Positions 15,946 through 23,897 of a stretch of 64,000 bases of DNA are shown piece by piece. This stretch comes from Adlercreutzia shanghongiae (lineage in GTDB: Bacteria > Actinomycetota > Coriobacteriia > Coriobacteriales > Eggerthellaceae). The first letter of the stretch is position 1, and the number at the start of each line of letters is the position of its first letter. Made by a program: the position numbers and the translations under genes. The stretch spans positions 186,001 to 250,000 of the forward strand of contig NZ_JAYMFI010000009.1 of the NCBI RefSeq assembly GCF_035830635.1, given 5' to 3'. The notes under the pieces are model-generated. The model saw only the letters and a list, made by a program, of their open reading frames with translations, was not told the DNA's origin and ran no database searches.

Positions 15946-16020
15946 GAGCTGGGACATGTGCCCAGCTCCCTTCCCGAAGGCCCCACGCCTTGCGAGGGGT
16001 GGGGGGCCTTCGGGAAGGGA
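15946..16020 (+). terminator. Two tandem hairpins after the MCFRPA zinc-ribbon gene
   Basis: Hairpin 1 is GAGCTGGG/CCCAGCTC at 15946-15968 with a 7-base loop. Hairpin 2 has arms 15967-15986 and 15999-16020, about 20 bp with a 2-G bulge (CCCTTCCCGAAGGCCCC against its complement). The two share bases at 15967-15968, so they may be alternative or stacked. No T-tract follows. The other MCFRPA gene is also followed by two hairpins. Confidence 0.7.
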
Positions 16021-16056
16021 TCATCCGTCGATTGTTCGAGAAGGGGGCAGGTGCCG

Positions 16057-17538
16057 ATGGGTGTCAACGAGGAGAAGGCCAAGGGAAAGCCGACGACCGA
16101 CGTGGCGAAGCGCTCGAGGGGACGCGCGCCGTCGGAAGGGGAGGGCTCCCCGAAGAAGAAGGGGTCGGCGACAGCCCAAGTGTCGCTGTTCGAACGCGTT
16201 CCGCAATCGGAGCGTCTCGCCTGGCCGGATATCGCGGCCATTCTCTCCGGTGTCGTATCTAGCCTCTCCAAGCTCATGGGCGGCGGCATCGTGGCCTTTT
16301 ACGCCGGCTGCCAGATGGGCGGCGTCACCGTGGCCATCACCTTTGCGCTCTCGTTCGTGCTCACCTGGCTCGTAGGGCGCATCTGCTTTCGCGAGGGTTT
16401 GCCCAACAACGTGGTGTCCCGCTACCTCATCTTCGGAAAGAAGGGCTCGGCGGCAGGCTCGATCATCTGGATCTTCGTGCTCGTGGGCGTGCTCGCCGTG
16501 GGCACCGTGCAGCTCGGCAACGCCATCCTGTTCGCCTTCGGGTGGGAGGGGGAGTGGGCGCGCTGGGCGCTGTTCATTGGCATCTCGTGCGTGTGGGTGC
16601 TCATGGCGCTGTTCGGCACCAAGATCATCGCGCGCATGAACGCCGTCTTCGTCATCGCCTTGTTCTGCGTCATGGGATACGTGGTCTATCTCATTGCCGC
16701 GGAAGGGCAGCTTGTCGACGCGGCCACCCACGGCATCCTCATCCCCGGCGTGCAGCCTTTGGAGGGATTTGCCTACTCGGTGAACTACGCCATCATGACG
16801 AGCGGCCTTTTGGCCCTGTTCGCGGCCGACTTCACCCGTTTTGCCCGCAAGGAGCGCGATTTGGTGCCCATCTCGCTCACGGGAAGCCTCTTTGCCATCG
16901 TCACCTATCTCTTCGGCGCGCTCATCGTCTACTACGGCTTCGACAAGTCCGTGGAGTACTTCAGCGCCCAGGGCATGGACCCGACGCTGGCTGCCAACGC
17001 GGCGGTCACGAACCCCGGCGTGTCGCTCGTGCTCGCTGCGGGCGGGGTGGGCCTTGCCATCATCTGCCTGTCGCAGATGAAGGTGGAGACCTCGAATTCC
17101 ATCGGGGGCGCGAACGCGGTGTCGAACCTCGTGCACGCGCTCACGGGGCGCTCCATTCCCTGGGTCGCCGCCGTTGTGGGCGCCAACGCCATTGGGCTTG
17201 CCTTCATCTTGGGCAACATCCTCGACCAGGTGAACGCGTTCATGAGCTACGGTTCCATCCTTACCTCGTCGTGGTGCGTGCTGCTCATTACCGACTACTA
17301 TATCGTGCGCGGCAAGATGGGCATCGGGGAGCAGGAGATCGACATGGCCAAGCCCGAGAAGGCGGTGCACTGGCGCGGCGTGGGCACTATCGCTGTGGTC
17401 ACCGTCATCGGCAGCGTGCTGTACGCCACGAACCTCGTGGCCGTGCCCTTCCTCGTCGTGGCCCCGCTCACCATGGTCGCCTACATTGCCGTCAGCTGGA
17501 TTCTGCGCGACAAGGTCCGCGCCGACGTGATCGGGTAG
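16057..17538 (+). CDS. NCS1-family nucleobase/cation symporter (cytosine permease-like)
   Basis: A 493-residue membrane carrier with about 12 hydrophobic segments from residue ~55 onward (WPDIAAILSGVVSSLSKLMGGG). It resembles CodB-like NCS1 permeases that import cytosine, purines, allantoin or related heterocycles with H+ or Na+. The first ~50 residues are an unusual charged, Lys/Gly/Ser-rich cytoplasmic extension. ATG 16057 (MGVNEEK) is chosen because GGGGGC lies upstream and the longer frame from 15958 would run through the strong hairpin. It follows the zinc-ribbon gene across that hairpin and may have its own promoter. No nucleobase-catabolism gene is adjacent, so the substrate is open. 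Confidence 0.82.
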   Translation: MGVNEEKAKGKPTTDVAKRSRGRAPSEGEGSPKKKGSATAQVSLFERVPQSERLAWPDIAAILSGVVSSLSKLMGGGIVAFYAGCQMGGVTVAITFALSFVLTWLVGRICFREGLPNNVVSRYLIFGKKGSAAGSIIWIFVLVGVLAVGTVQLGNAILFAFGWEGEWARWALFIGISCVWVLMALFGTKIIARMNAVFVIALFCVMGYVVYLIAAEGQLVDAATHGILIPGVQPLEGFAYSVNYAIMTSGLLALFAADFTRFARKERDLVPISLTGSLFAIVTYLFGALIVYYGFDKSVEYFSAQGMDPTLAANAAVTNPGVSLVLAAGGVGLAIICLSQMKVETSNSIGGANAVSNLVHALTGRSIPWVAAVVGANAIGLAFILGNILDQVNAFMSYGSILTSSWCVLLITDYYIVRGKMGIGEQEIDMAKPEKAVHWRGVGTIAVVTVIGSVLYATNLVAVPFLVVAPLTMVAYIAVSWILRDKVRADVIG

Positions 17539-17567
17539 GGGGTTCGATGTACTTGTCTCGATGACTT

Positions 17568-17586
17568 TTCTCATTTAGAATGAGAA
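17568..17586. promoter_or_regulatory. Perfect 8-bp inverted repeat just upstream of the AAA ATPase gene
   Basis: TTCTCATT-TAG-AATGAGAA is a perfect palindrome ending 12 bases before ATG 17598. A possible autoregulatory operator or mRNA hairpin over the start region. It overlaps an alternative ATG at 17580. Confidence 0.4.
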
Positions 17587-17597
17587 ATTGTTTAATC

Positions 17598-18869
17598 ATG
17601 AACGAAATTCTCAGTCTGGATGAAAATATGATTCAAAGACCAGTATATTTGGAGCGACTTACCTCGTTGCAAGATGTTGATACGGTTGTTGTGATAACCG
17701 GTGTGCGTCGTTGTGGAAAGTCGACCCTGCTAAGAATGTACGAAGCGTGGCTTCTTGAACAAGGTATTGCTTCCGAACAGATTATTTCCATCAACTTTGA
17801 AAGCATGATGTTTGACGAGATGAGGGACCCCGTTTGTCTTCACCGCTATATTGAAGAGAGGATTGACCGCCAGGCGTTCGACCAGTTCTATCTTCTCGTA
17901 GATGAAGCGCAAGAGATTGAGGAGTGGGCGCGGGCGATCAATAGCCTGCGAACCTCCTTCCCGCTCAAGATATGTGTCACCGGTTCTAACTCTCGACTCT
18001 TTGCGGGGGAGGGTGCCACGTATCTTTCGGGACGATATGTCGAGTTGAAAATGTATCCACTTTCTTTATGTGAGTTCGAGCGCTTTCGGGCGGTGTATCC
18101 CTCGTCCGATCTCTTTCCCAGCGAGACTTTGTATCTCGAATCTGACGAGAGCATTTTCAATGCCTTTATGACGGATGGGTCGTTTCCTGCTGTTGCCTTG
18201 GCAAAGAGCCCCGAGGTCGTCGATGCCCTCTTGAGCGGTATCGTGGACTCGGTCGTGACGAGAGACGTCATGCAGCGTGGAGGAATCGAGAACAGCTCGA
18301 TGTTCAGGAGGGTCGCCCAGTTTCTGCTCGACAACATCGGCTCGGAGGTCTCGGCGCATAAGGTTTCTTCAACCCTCAAATCCTCTGGCTATTCCATTAC
18401 GGCCAACACCGTTGACAGATACATCAACCTTATGTGCGACGCTTTTGTTTTGTATCGCTGCTCTCGTTACGATATAAGAGGACGCGAGCGATTGCGGACC
18501 AATCCAAAGTATTACGTTGTCGATCCTGGTTTGAGGAATGCTTTTCTGGGAACGCGACCCCGCGATTACGGGCATGTTCTAGAGAACCTTGTGTTCATTG
18601 AATTGCTGCGGCGTGGATACGAGGTGACGGTTGGCAGAATAGACGGAAAAGAGATCGACTTCATTGCCGTGAATCATAAGGGTAAGGTTTATGTGCAAGT
18701 GAGTCAGTCCCTCATCGATGAAGGCGTGCGTCAGAGGGAATTCGCACCGTTGCTGGACGTAAGGGATGCTTATCCGAAGTACGTGCTCAGCCTGGACCCG
18801 ATGGATTATTCGCATGATGGCATTATTCATATGTCCTTGAGGGAGTTTCTTAAGGGGAGTCCTCTGTAA
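17598..18869 (+). CDS. AAA-family ATPase with DUF4143-type C-terminal domain
   Basis: A 423-residue P-loop ATPase. Walker A ITGVRRCGKSTLL is at about 36-48, Walker B-like FYLLVDEAQEIEEW near 95-108, and the sensor SLRTSFPLKICVTGSNSRL typical of the ATPase/DUF4143 group follows. The C-terminal half (YYVVDPGLRNAFLG, GHVLENLVFIELLRRGYEVTVG, EIDFIAV) is the DUF4143 region, with a PD-(D/E)xK-like E-x-D pattern. Such genes are common in mobile or accessory islands; their function (defence, toxin-antitoxin or other) is poorly understood. Base composition is clearly lower in GC than the flanking genes, a sign of transfer. The start is uncertain: ATG 17580, 17598 and 17628 are in frame and none has a strong Shine-Dalgarno. 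Confidence 0.78.
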   Translation: MNEILSLDENMIQRPVYLERLTSLQDVDTVVVITGVRRCGKSTLLRMYEAWLLEQGIASEQIISINFESMMFDEMRDPVCLHRYIEERIDRQAFDQFYLLVDEAQEIEEWARAINSLRTSFPLKICVTGSNSRLFAGEGATYLSGRYVELKMYPLSLCEFERFRAVYPSSDLFPSETLYLESDESIFNAFMTDGSFPAVALAKSPEVVDALLSGIVDSVVTRDVMQRGGIENSSMFRRVAQFLLDNIGSEVSAHKVSSTLKSSGYSITANTVDRYINLMCDAFVLYRCSRYDIRGRERLRTNPKYYVVDPGLRNAFLGTRPRDYGHVLENLVFIELLRRGYEVTVGRIDGKEIDFIAVNHKGKVYVQVSQSLIDEGVRQREFAPLLDVRDAYPKYVLSLDPMDYSHDGIIHMSLREFLKGSPL

Positions 18870-18924
18870 GGGCGTTTCTTCCAAAGCGTTACACTGGGTA
18901 TAACTTTTTGAACGGAGCGCGCGT

Positions 18925-19557
18925 ATGGCTGACGAACAGGTGAAACGAGAAGAACTTATTCGGCAGATTGCGAGTCTGCCGATGGGCTCTCTGACGAAGA
19001 AGACTGTCAAGGGGCGTGAGTCCTGGTATCTTCGCGTGTAAGAGGACGGGAAGCGACGCGAGCTTTACGTTCCTCGCGATGAAGTAGAGGGCCTCAGAGA
19101 GCAAATCGATCTTCGCGAGCGTCTTGAGCAAGAGCTCGCCGAAGTCGGGCAGCGGGAGGCGCCTTTTCGTGCGGAGGCCTTCAAAGGTTCTGTCCTCGTC
19201 GGGGAGGAGCTTCGTGAGTTTGCAGCCTCGGTTGCAAGCTTTAAGAAGCGTGCCCTCTACGGAAAGCTCCGTGCTTTCTTGGAGAGGAAGCCCCACGATA
19301 AGGTGGTGGTGTTCGACCCTAATGCGGCGCACTGCGAGATATACGAGATAAAGCATAGCGCGAAGGCCACGCCCCAGCAGTACCGCTTCCTTGTGGAAGA
19401 CGGGAAGTGCGCCCAGACCGAGCACCGCTTCGGTCCCATTGTGGCCAAGCGCGTGCTGTATCGCGGCACGTCCTTCAAAGAAGGCGAAGTAGAGTACGTG
19501 AACGTGGAAGAGTACCTAAAAAATTTGCTTGGCACAGGCGAAGGTAGAGTGCTCTAG
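18925..19557 (+). pseudogene. Remnant of a second AAA ATPase gene: ATPase core deleted and in-frame stop codon
   Basis: One reading frame runs from ATG 18925 to TAG 19557, interrupted only by TAA at 19039-19041. The N-terminal part (MGSLTKKTVKGRESWYLRV, stop, EDGKRRELYVPRDEVEGLRE) looks like the short leader domain found before some AAA ATPases. It continues into GEELREFAASVASFKKRALYG, then FLERKPHDKVVVF, where the P-loop would normally begin. Instead it joins directly to a C-terminal nuclease-like segment (IYEIKHSAKATPQQYRFL, TEHRFGPIVAKRVLYRG, VEYVNVEEYLKNLL). The Walker motifs and about 250 residues are missing, with frame kept. Its last 42 bases overlap the end of the minus-strand flavin reductase gene. 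Probably not functional; the leader-domain assignment is from memory of the family. Confidence 0.6.
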
Positions 19558-20070
19558 GCACAGGAGGGTCGGCTCGGTGTCGAGGCGGCCCTCTTCGGTT
19601 TCGGCCAGGCGCGTGGCGGCCTTGGTGATTTCCAGGATAAAAAGGCGGTGGTCGCCGGCTTCGGTGATGGATTGAACGCGCGCTTCCATGACGCTGGGGG
19701 CGTTTCGAGGATAGGGGAGCGGGCTTTCCCCCTCTGTCCAGGCGCAGGGGAAGCCCGCGCTCTTGTCGGTGGTGCGGCCGGAGCGCGATCCGCACCACAG
19801 TACGGCCTTGGCAGCATCGGCGTCCACGGTGGAGAGCGTGCAGGCGCCGGCCTGCTCAAGCGTCTCGCAGGTAAAAGAAGTTGGCTTCAAGCCCAGGGTT
19901 ACCAGGGGTGGGTCGTAGGAGAGCGGCGCGCAGAAAGCGGCCGGGGCGAAGTTGGCCCGACCGTCGCGGGCAGTGCCGATAACCATGATCGGACGCGGCC
20001 CCAAGGCCGTGGCGATGGCGCGGCCCTCTAGGGGGCGAAGCGCTCCGTCAGTATTCTCTGCGATGCCCAT
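19516..20070 (-). CDS. Flavin reductase-like / flavoredoxin domain protein
   Basis: A 184-residue FMN-binding split-barrel protein of the flavin-reductase-like family. It has the early motif GPRPIMVIGTARDGRANFAPAAF-type strand-loop (given here in part), the hydrophobic PPLVTLGL strand and a C-terminal LEITKAATRL region. Such proteins use FMN to reduce flavins or short-chain acceptors, or act as electron carriers. It lies 24 bases downstream of the padR gene on the same strand, so the two form an operon divergent from the ten-gene molybdoenzyme operon. No strong Shine-Dalgarno precedes ATG 20070, so translation may depend on coupling with padR. Its 3' end overlaps the decayed ATPase gene on the other strand. 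Confidence 0.8.
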   Translation of the reverse strand: MGIAENTDGALRPLEGRAIATALGPRPIMVIGTARDGRANFAPAAFCAPLSYDPPLVTLGLKPTSFTCETLEQAGACTLSTVDADAAKAVLWCGSRSGRTTDKSAGFPCAWTEGESPLPYPRNAPSVMEARVQSITEAGDHRLFILEITKAATRLAETEEGRLDTEPTLLCLEHSTFACAKQIF

Positions 20071-20094
20071 AGAATGTCGTTGCAGCCTTTGCGG

Positions 20095-20535
20095 CTACTC
20101 GTCGTGTCCCAGGCAGATGGGCTTGGCCGGCACGGGAATGGCGAGCGCCGCTGAGGCCTCCTCGCGCAGCTCCTGGATGGTGGCCATGTAGCAGGCCAGC
20201 GCGTCGATCCAGCGGCGCAGGGCGGCGCGGCCCTCGGAGGTGAGGGAGAACAGGCGCTTGGCGGCACCGGATGAGGGCGTGTCCCACTCGGAGGAGACGA
20301 AGCCCGCTTCCTCCATCTTCTTCAGGGTGCGGTAGATGCCCGCCGGGTCCGGCTTCTTACCGCCGAACATGGGGGAGGCGGCCGCCTTCTGCACGATGAC
20401 GTAGCCGTGCAAGGGCTCTTTGGACTCGGCCAGCACGGTGAGGATGGTGGGCTGCGACATGCGCGAGAGGGACTTGCCCAACTCGGCGCACTGCTTCAGG
20501 TCGTCATCGGATTTCGGGTTGCACGCATGCCACAT
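20095..20535 (-). CDS. PadR-family transcriptional regulator
   Basis: A 146-residue regulator with the PadR winged helix: LHGYVIVQ near residue 42, GIYRTLKKMEEAGFV (recognition helix and wing) near 66-80, and LTSEGRAALRRW. A C-terminal helical segment for dimerisation follows. An N-terminal extension of about 25 residues with Cys5 and Cys16 (CNPKSDDDLKQC) might sense a thiol-reactive ligand such as a metalloid; that is speculation. AGGAGG precedes ATG 20535. A palindromic operator lies 40 bp upstream of its own start and another 107 bp further, at the divergent operon, so it is the natural candidate for the repressor that binds all four related sites in this window. Confidence 0.85.
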   Translation of the reverse strand: MWHACNPKSDDDLKQCAELGKSLSRMSQPTILTVLAESKEPLHGYVIVQKAAASPMFGGKKPDPAGIYRTLKKMEEAGFVSSEWDTPSSGAAKRLFSLTSEGRAALRRWIDALACYMATIQELREEASAALAIPVPAKPICLGHDE

Positions 20536-20574
20536 AAGGCAGCCTCCTGGACTCTCTCAAATTTTGCACTGTTG

Positions 20575-20599
20575 CAATAATAGACTATGTCAAACATTT
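20575..20599. promoter_or_regulatory. Palindromic operator copy at the padR promoter
   Basis: Core TAGAC-TAT-GTCAAA shares the conserved GAC-N3-GTCAAA of the site at 4703 (16 of 25 positions identical). Read leftward, it contains TTGACA, a perfect -35 box for padR, so binding would autoregulate. Confidence 0.55.
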
Positions 20600-20681
20600 T
20601 GCCATGAGAAATTTGCGAGAGCTCTCGTGCAGCTCGGTTACGCGGCAGAAATTACTTCCCTGGAAGTTCACTTATGGCAGT

Positions 20682-20706
20682 AAATACTTGACTAGGTCAA
20701 ATAATT
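20682..20706. promoter_or_regulatory. Palindromic operator copy facing the ten-gene molybdoenzyme operon
   Basis: Core TTGAC-TAG-GTCAA is a perfect 5-bp inverted repeat. It is followed by ATA, as in the 4703 site. It lies about 306 bp before ATG 21012. Confidence 0.5.
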
Positions 20707-21011
20707 CACCGCAATCGAAAGACTCAGTCAAAGAGTATGAGCAGGTAGAGCGAGAAAGCCCTCCGATCTCATACCGCACGTCCTATTTTCGCGAACGGTC
20801 ACGTTGTTAAGCTGGACTTTCCGCCGTTGGCAACTATAAGACCCTGTCTAACATTGATTACGTCTAGTATCTGTCATAGATATGGTCTACTATATGTATG
20901 AGGCTTTTGGTAGACCAGTGCGCGGCGGAGGGTGCCGGCCAAGGCGTCCGATGAGCCGCATGAAGCCCGCGTGGGCGGGCCCAAGGAAAGAGAGAGAAGA
21001 GGAGAGTGCCC

Positions 21012-23894
21012 ATGGGGAACGAGATTGACATCCACGCCCCCGGCGTTGAGATGCGCAAGTCGCTGTGCTATTTCTGCCACGCGAACTGCGGCGTCCTCGC
21101 CTACGTGAAAGACGGGGAGGTGATTAAGATCGAGGGCGATCCGAACTACTCGAACCAAGGCGGCCTGTGCTGCCGCGGCAACAGCGCCCTTTTGCATCTG
21201 AATCACCCGGCCCGTATCAACCACGCGCTCAAGCGCGTGGGCAAGAAGGGCGAGGGCAAGTGGGAGAAGATTCCCTACGACCAGGCCATCGCCGAGGTGG
21301 CCGAGCGCCTGAACCAGATCAAGGAAGAGTCCGGCGCCGAGGCCGTGGCCACGGCCGGCGGCACGACGCGCACCGACGACTGGGCGCGCCGCCGCTTCAT
21401 GAACCAGTTCGGCAGCCCCAACGGCTTCCACAACGCGCTTCTGTGCTGGATCCCCACGTTTATGGCCGAAACCTGCGTGGCCGGTTGGTCGCCCTTCGAG
21501 ACCGACTTGGGCCAGGCCAAGGTCGTCATGCTGTGGGGCATGAACCCCGGCGCCTCGTCGCTCGGTGCCATGCGCGGCTATACCGATTTGCAGAAGAACG
21601 GCATGAAGATCATCGTGGTGGACCCGCGCTACTCCGAGACGGCCTCCAAGGCCGATCTGTGGCTGCCGCTGCGCCCCGGCTCCGACTCGGCGCTGGCGCT
21701 GGCCATGCTGCGCACCATCATCTACGAGGGCCTGTACGACTTCGCCTTTGTGCGCGACTGGTGCCAGGATTTCGAGGAGCTGCGCGAGCACGTGCGCGAC
21801 TACACCCCCGAGTGGGCAGCGCCGCTTACCTGGCTCACCCCGGACCAGATTCGCACGGCGGCCCGCATGTACGCCGGCAACAAGCCCGGCTGCATCCAGT
21901 GGGGCTGCACCTGGGACCAGCTGGGCACCGCCTCAACCACGACGAGCCTCACGCTCGCCCTCATGCGTGCCATCTGCGGCAACTTGGATGTGCCCGGCGG
22001 CGACGGCATGCCCGGCCCTGCTCTGAACTTCCTCACCGACGAGGAGATGGAGGCCAACGAGTGTCTGCCCGAGGAGCAGAAGGCCAAGCAGATCGGCTCC
22101 GACAAGTTCAAGCTCACGAGCTGGCCCGGCTACACGCTCATCTCCGATAACGCGAAGCGCACCTGGGGCAAGACGCTTCCGGCCGAGTGGTTCTGCGAGG
22201 CCCACGGCCCCAGCGTCTTCAAGGCCATCATCACCGGCGACCCCTACCAGATTCGCGGCCTTATCGTGAACGCCACCAACCCGGTGAACTCCTACGGCGA
22301 CGCGAAGATGACGCTGGAGGCCCTGAAGAAGGTGGAGTTCCTCGTCACCGTGGAGTACTGGATGACCCCCACGGCCCTGCTTTCCGACTACGTGTTCCCG
22401 GCCGCCGGTGCCCTGGAGCGCCCGACCATCGTGACCCACTACGGCGCCACGGACTCGTTCCTCGGCGGCAAGCGCGCCATCCAGCCGCTCTACGACCGCC
22501 ACACCGACATGACCTTCTGGCGCAAGCTCGGCCTGGCCTGCGGCCAGGACCCGGATATGTGGCCCTGGGAGACCGAGGAGGAGGCCTACTACCACATCCT
22601 CAAGCCGCTGGGCCTTGCCATCAGCTGCTACAACGACTTCGTCGACAACTACCGCATGTACTACCCGCCGCTGCACCAGAACAAGTACGTGGCCAACGGC
22701 GGCTTCTGGACGCCCTCGGGCAAGGTGGAGTGCAACTCCTCTATCCTGCGCGAGCTGGGCTATGCGGGCATGCCCACCTACATTGGCTGCTCCGAGAACG
22801 AGATCGACGATCCGGAGGTGGCGGAGAAGTACCCCATCGTGCTCACCACAGGCGGCGGATTTATGCCGTATCACCACTCCGAGCACTTCCAGATGCCCTC
22901 CATCCGCTATCTGTACCCCGATCCCTATTACACGCTGAACCCGGAGCTGGCCGAGAAGCTCGGCATCGCCGAGGGCGACTGGTGCTGGATCGAGACGCGC
23001 CGCGGCCGCATCAAGATGCGCGCCAACGTGAGCCCGGAGATCCATCCCAATGTGGTGTACTGCCCCCGCGGCTGGTGGTTCCCCGAGCGCGACGGCTCGG
23101 CCGATCTGGACAACCCCTTCGGCTGCCTTGAGTCGAACACCAACGTGCTCACCTCCGTGGACGACTGGGACTGCGACCCCATGGGCGGCTCCTGGGCCAA
23201 CCGCGGCCTGCTCTGCCGCGTGTACAAGTGCACCGAGCTCGACCACGACTACAAGCCCGCCGACGCCCAATGGTCCATCCCCGGTGATTCGGCCGAGCCC
23301 GGCGTCACCGTCATGCCGTCGGAGCAGCATCTGGCCCGCGAGAAGGTGCCCTTCGAGGCCCCCGAGATGGAGCCGGCTCCCGAGGGCTACTACCGCGTGT
23401 GGCAGAACGGCCAGCTCTACCAGGCCGGCACCCACTTCCGTCTGGACGAGTCCGGCTGGCTCGTGAACCCGCGCACCAAGGGCTACCACGACGCCTACAC
23501 CGGCTGGCGCTACGATCCCGAGCTCGAGCTGCTCGTCGACGACGAGAGCGGCAAGTACTACGACATGGCCCGCGAAGAGGTCACCTTCGTTGCCGGCGTG
23601 CGCTGCTATCCGGGCCAGGACGCGCCCTATGAGGTGCCCGAGCAGCTGACGTGGAACAGGGAGGCGGGCTATGCGCAGCTGGGCGATAAGCCCTACGTGT
23701 ACGACCCGGCCTCCGGCTGGCTGCTCGATCCCGATACCGGCGCCTACCACGAGGCCTACTACGGCTGGCTCTACGATGGAGCCACCGGGCAGCTCGTGGC
23801 CGACGACGGTGCGCGCTATACCATGGAGTACAGTCCCGTTGAGGCGGAAGAGGCCCAGGCCGCATCTGCCGCCGATGAAGAGGAAGGAGCCTAA
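21012..23894 (+). CDS. Molybdopterin oxidoreductase catalytic subunit with unusual C-terminal aromatic repeats
   Basis: A 960-residue bis-MGD enzyme without a Tat signal, so cytoplasm-facing. The [4Fe-4S] ligands are CYFCHANC at 19-26 plus Cys53. Molybdopterin-binding blocks include WGMNPGASS, VVDPRYSETASKADLWLPL and NATNPVNSYGD. A candidate Mo ligand is Cys145 in LLCWIPT (or Cys155). The conserved C-terminal domain ends near residue 760. The remaining ~200 residues are odd: two related ~44-residue repeats (about 809-852 and 895-938), rich in Tyr, Trp, Gly and Asp, recalling the OCRE/octamer-repeat style. An acidic Ala/Glu tail follows. With the next two genes it makes a Psr/Phs/Nrf-type membrane complex; the substrate is unknown. 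ATG 21012 with AGGAG upstream is preferred to GTG 21006. Confidence 0.85.
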   Translation: MGNEIDIHAPGVEMRKSLCYFCHANCGVLAYVKDGEVIKIEGDPNYSNQGGLCCRGNSALLHLNHPARINHALKRVGKKGEGKWEKIPYDQAIAEVAERLNQIKEESGAEAVATAGGTTRTDDWARRRFMNQFGSPNGFHNALLCWIPTFMAETCVAGWSPFETDLGQAKVVMLWGMNPGASSLGAMRGYTDLQKNGMKIIVVDPRYSETASKADLWLPLRPGSDSALALAMLRTIIYEGLYDFAFVRDWCQDFEELREHVRDYTPEWAAPLTWLTPDQIRTAARMYAGNKPGCIQWGCTWDQLGTASTTTSLTLALMRAICGNLDVPGGDGMPGPALNFLTDEEMEANECLPEEQKAKQIGSDKFKLTSWPGYTLISDNAKRTWGKTLPAEWFCEAHGPSVFKAIITGDPYQIRGLIVNATNPVNSYGDAKMTLEALKKVEFLVTVEYWMTPTALLSDYVFPAAGALERPTIVTHYGATDSFLGGKRAIQPLYDRHTDMTFWRKLGLACGQDPDMWPWETEEEAYYHILKPLGLAISCYNDFVDNYRMYYPPLHQNKYVANGGFWTPSGKVECNSSILRELGYAGMPTYIGCSENEIDDPEVAEKYPIVLTTGGGFMPYHHSEHFQMPSIRYLYPDPYYTLNPELAEKLGIAEGDWCWIETRRGRIKMRANVSPEIHPNVVYCPRGWWFPERDGSADLDNPFGCLESNTNVLTSVDDWDCDPMGGSWANRGLLCRVYKCTELDHDYKPADAQWSIPGDSAEPGVTVMPSEQHLAREKVPFEAPEMEPAPEGYYRVWQNGQLYQAGTHFRLDESGWLVNPRTKGYHDAYTGWRYDPELELLVDDESGKYYDMAREEVTFVAGVRCYPGQDAPYEVPEQLTWNREAGYAQLGDKPYVYDPASGWLLDPDTGAYHEAYYGWLYDGATGQLVADDGARYTMEYSPVEAEEAQAASAADEEEGA
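23436..23825 (+). repeat. Coding repeat: two ~44-residue aromatic repeats in the molybdoenzyme C-terminus
   Basis: Repeat 1 (23436-23567) and repeat 2 (23694-23825) share SGWL, YH-AY, GW-YD, LV-DD-G and Y-M at matching positions. Each splits into ~16-residue sub-units of the form GWxxDPxTGxYHxAYx. Confidence 0.7.
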
Positions 23895-23897
23895 GCT

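Larger units (their letters stand above)
20536..21011. other. Divergent control region between padR and the ten-gene molybdoenzyme operon
   Basis: A 476-bp AT-richer region with no supported gene. It holds two copies of the palindromic operator (20575-20599 and 20682-20706). It also holds an inverted repeat TAGTA-N18-TACTA at 20865-20892 and three GTCTA half-site-like words (about 20846, 20862 and 20885). A leftward TTGACA (-35 of padR) overlaps the first operator. The rightward promoter probably lies in 20840-20900, leaving a leader of about 100 bases. Confidence 0.55.

Noticed and set aside
19039..19041. In-frame stop in the decayed ATPase gene considered as a recoded codon
   Set aside because: It is TAA, not TGA, so selenocysteine is excluded. 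The deletion of the ATPase core already indicates a pseudogene.
20604..20810. A 68-codon plus-strand frame between padR and the molybdoenzyme operon
   Set aside because: No ribosome-binding site and no recognisable composition. It covers an operator copy and promoter region, so it is unlikely to be a gene.
20840..20900. GTCTA words and TAGTA-N18-TACTA considered as further copies of the shared operator
   Set aside because: Half-site orientation and spacing differ from the four accepted sites. Kept only as a note on the control region.
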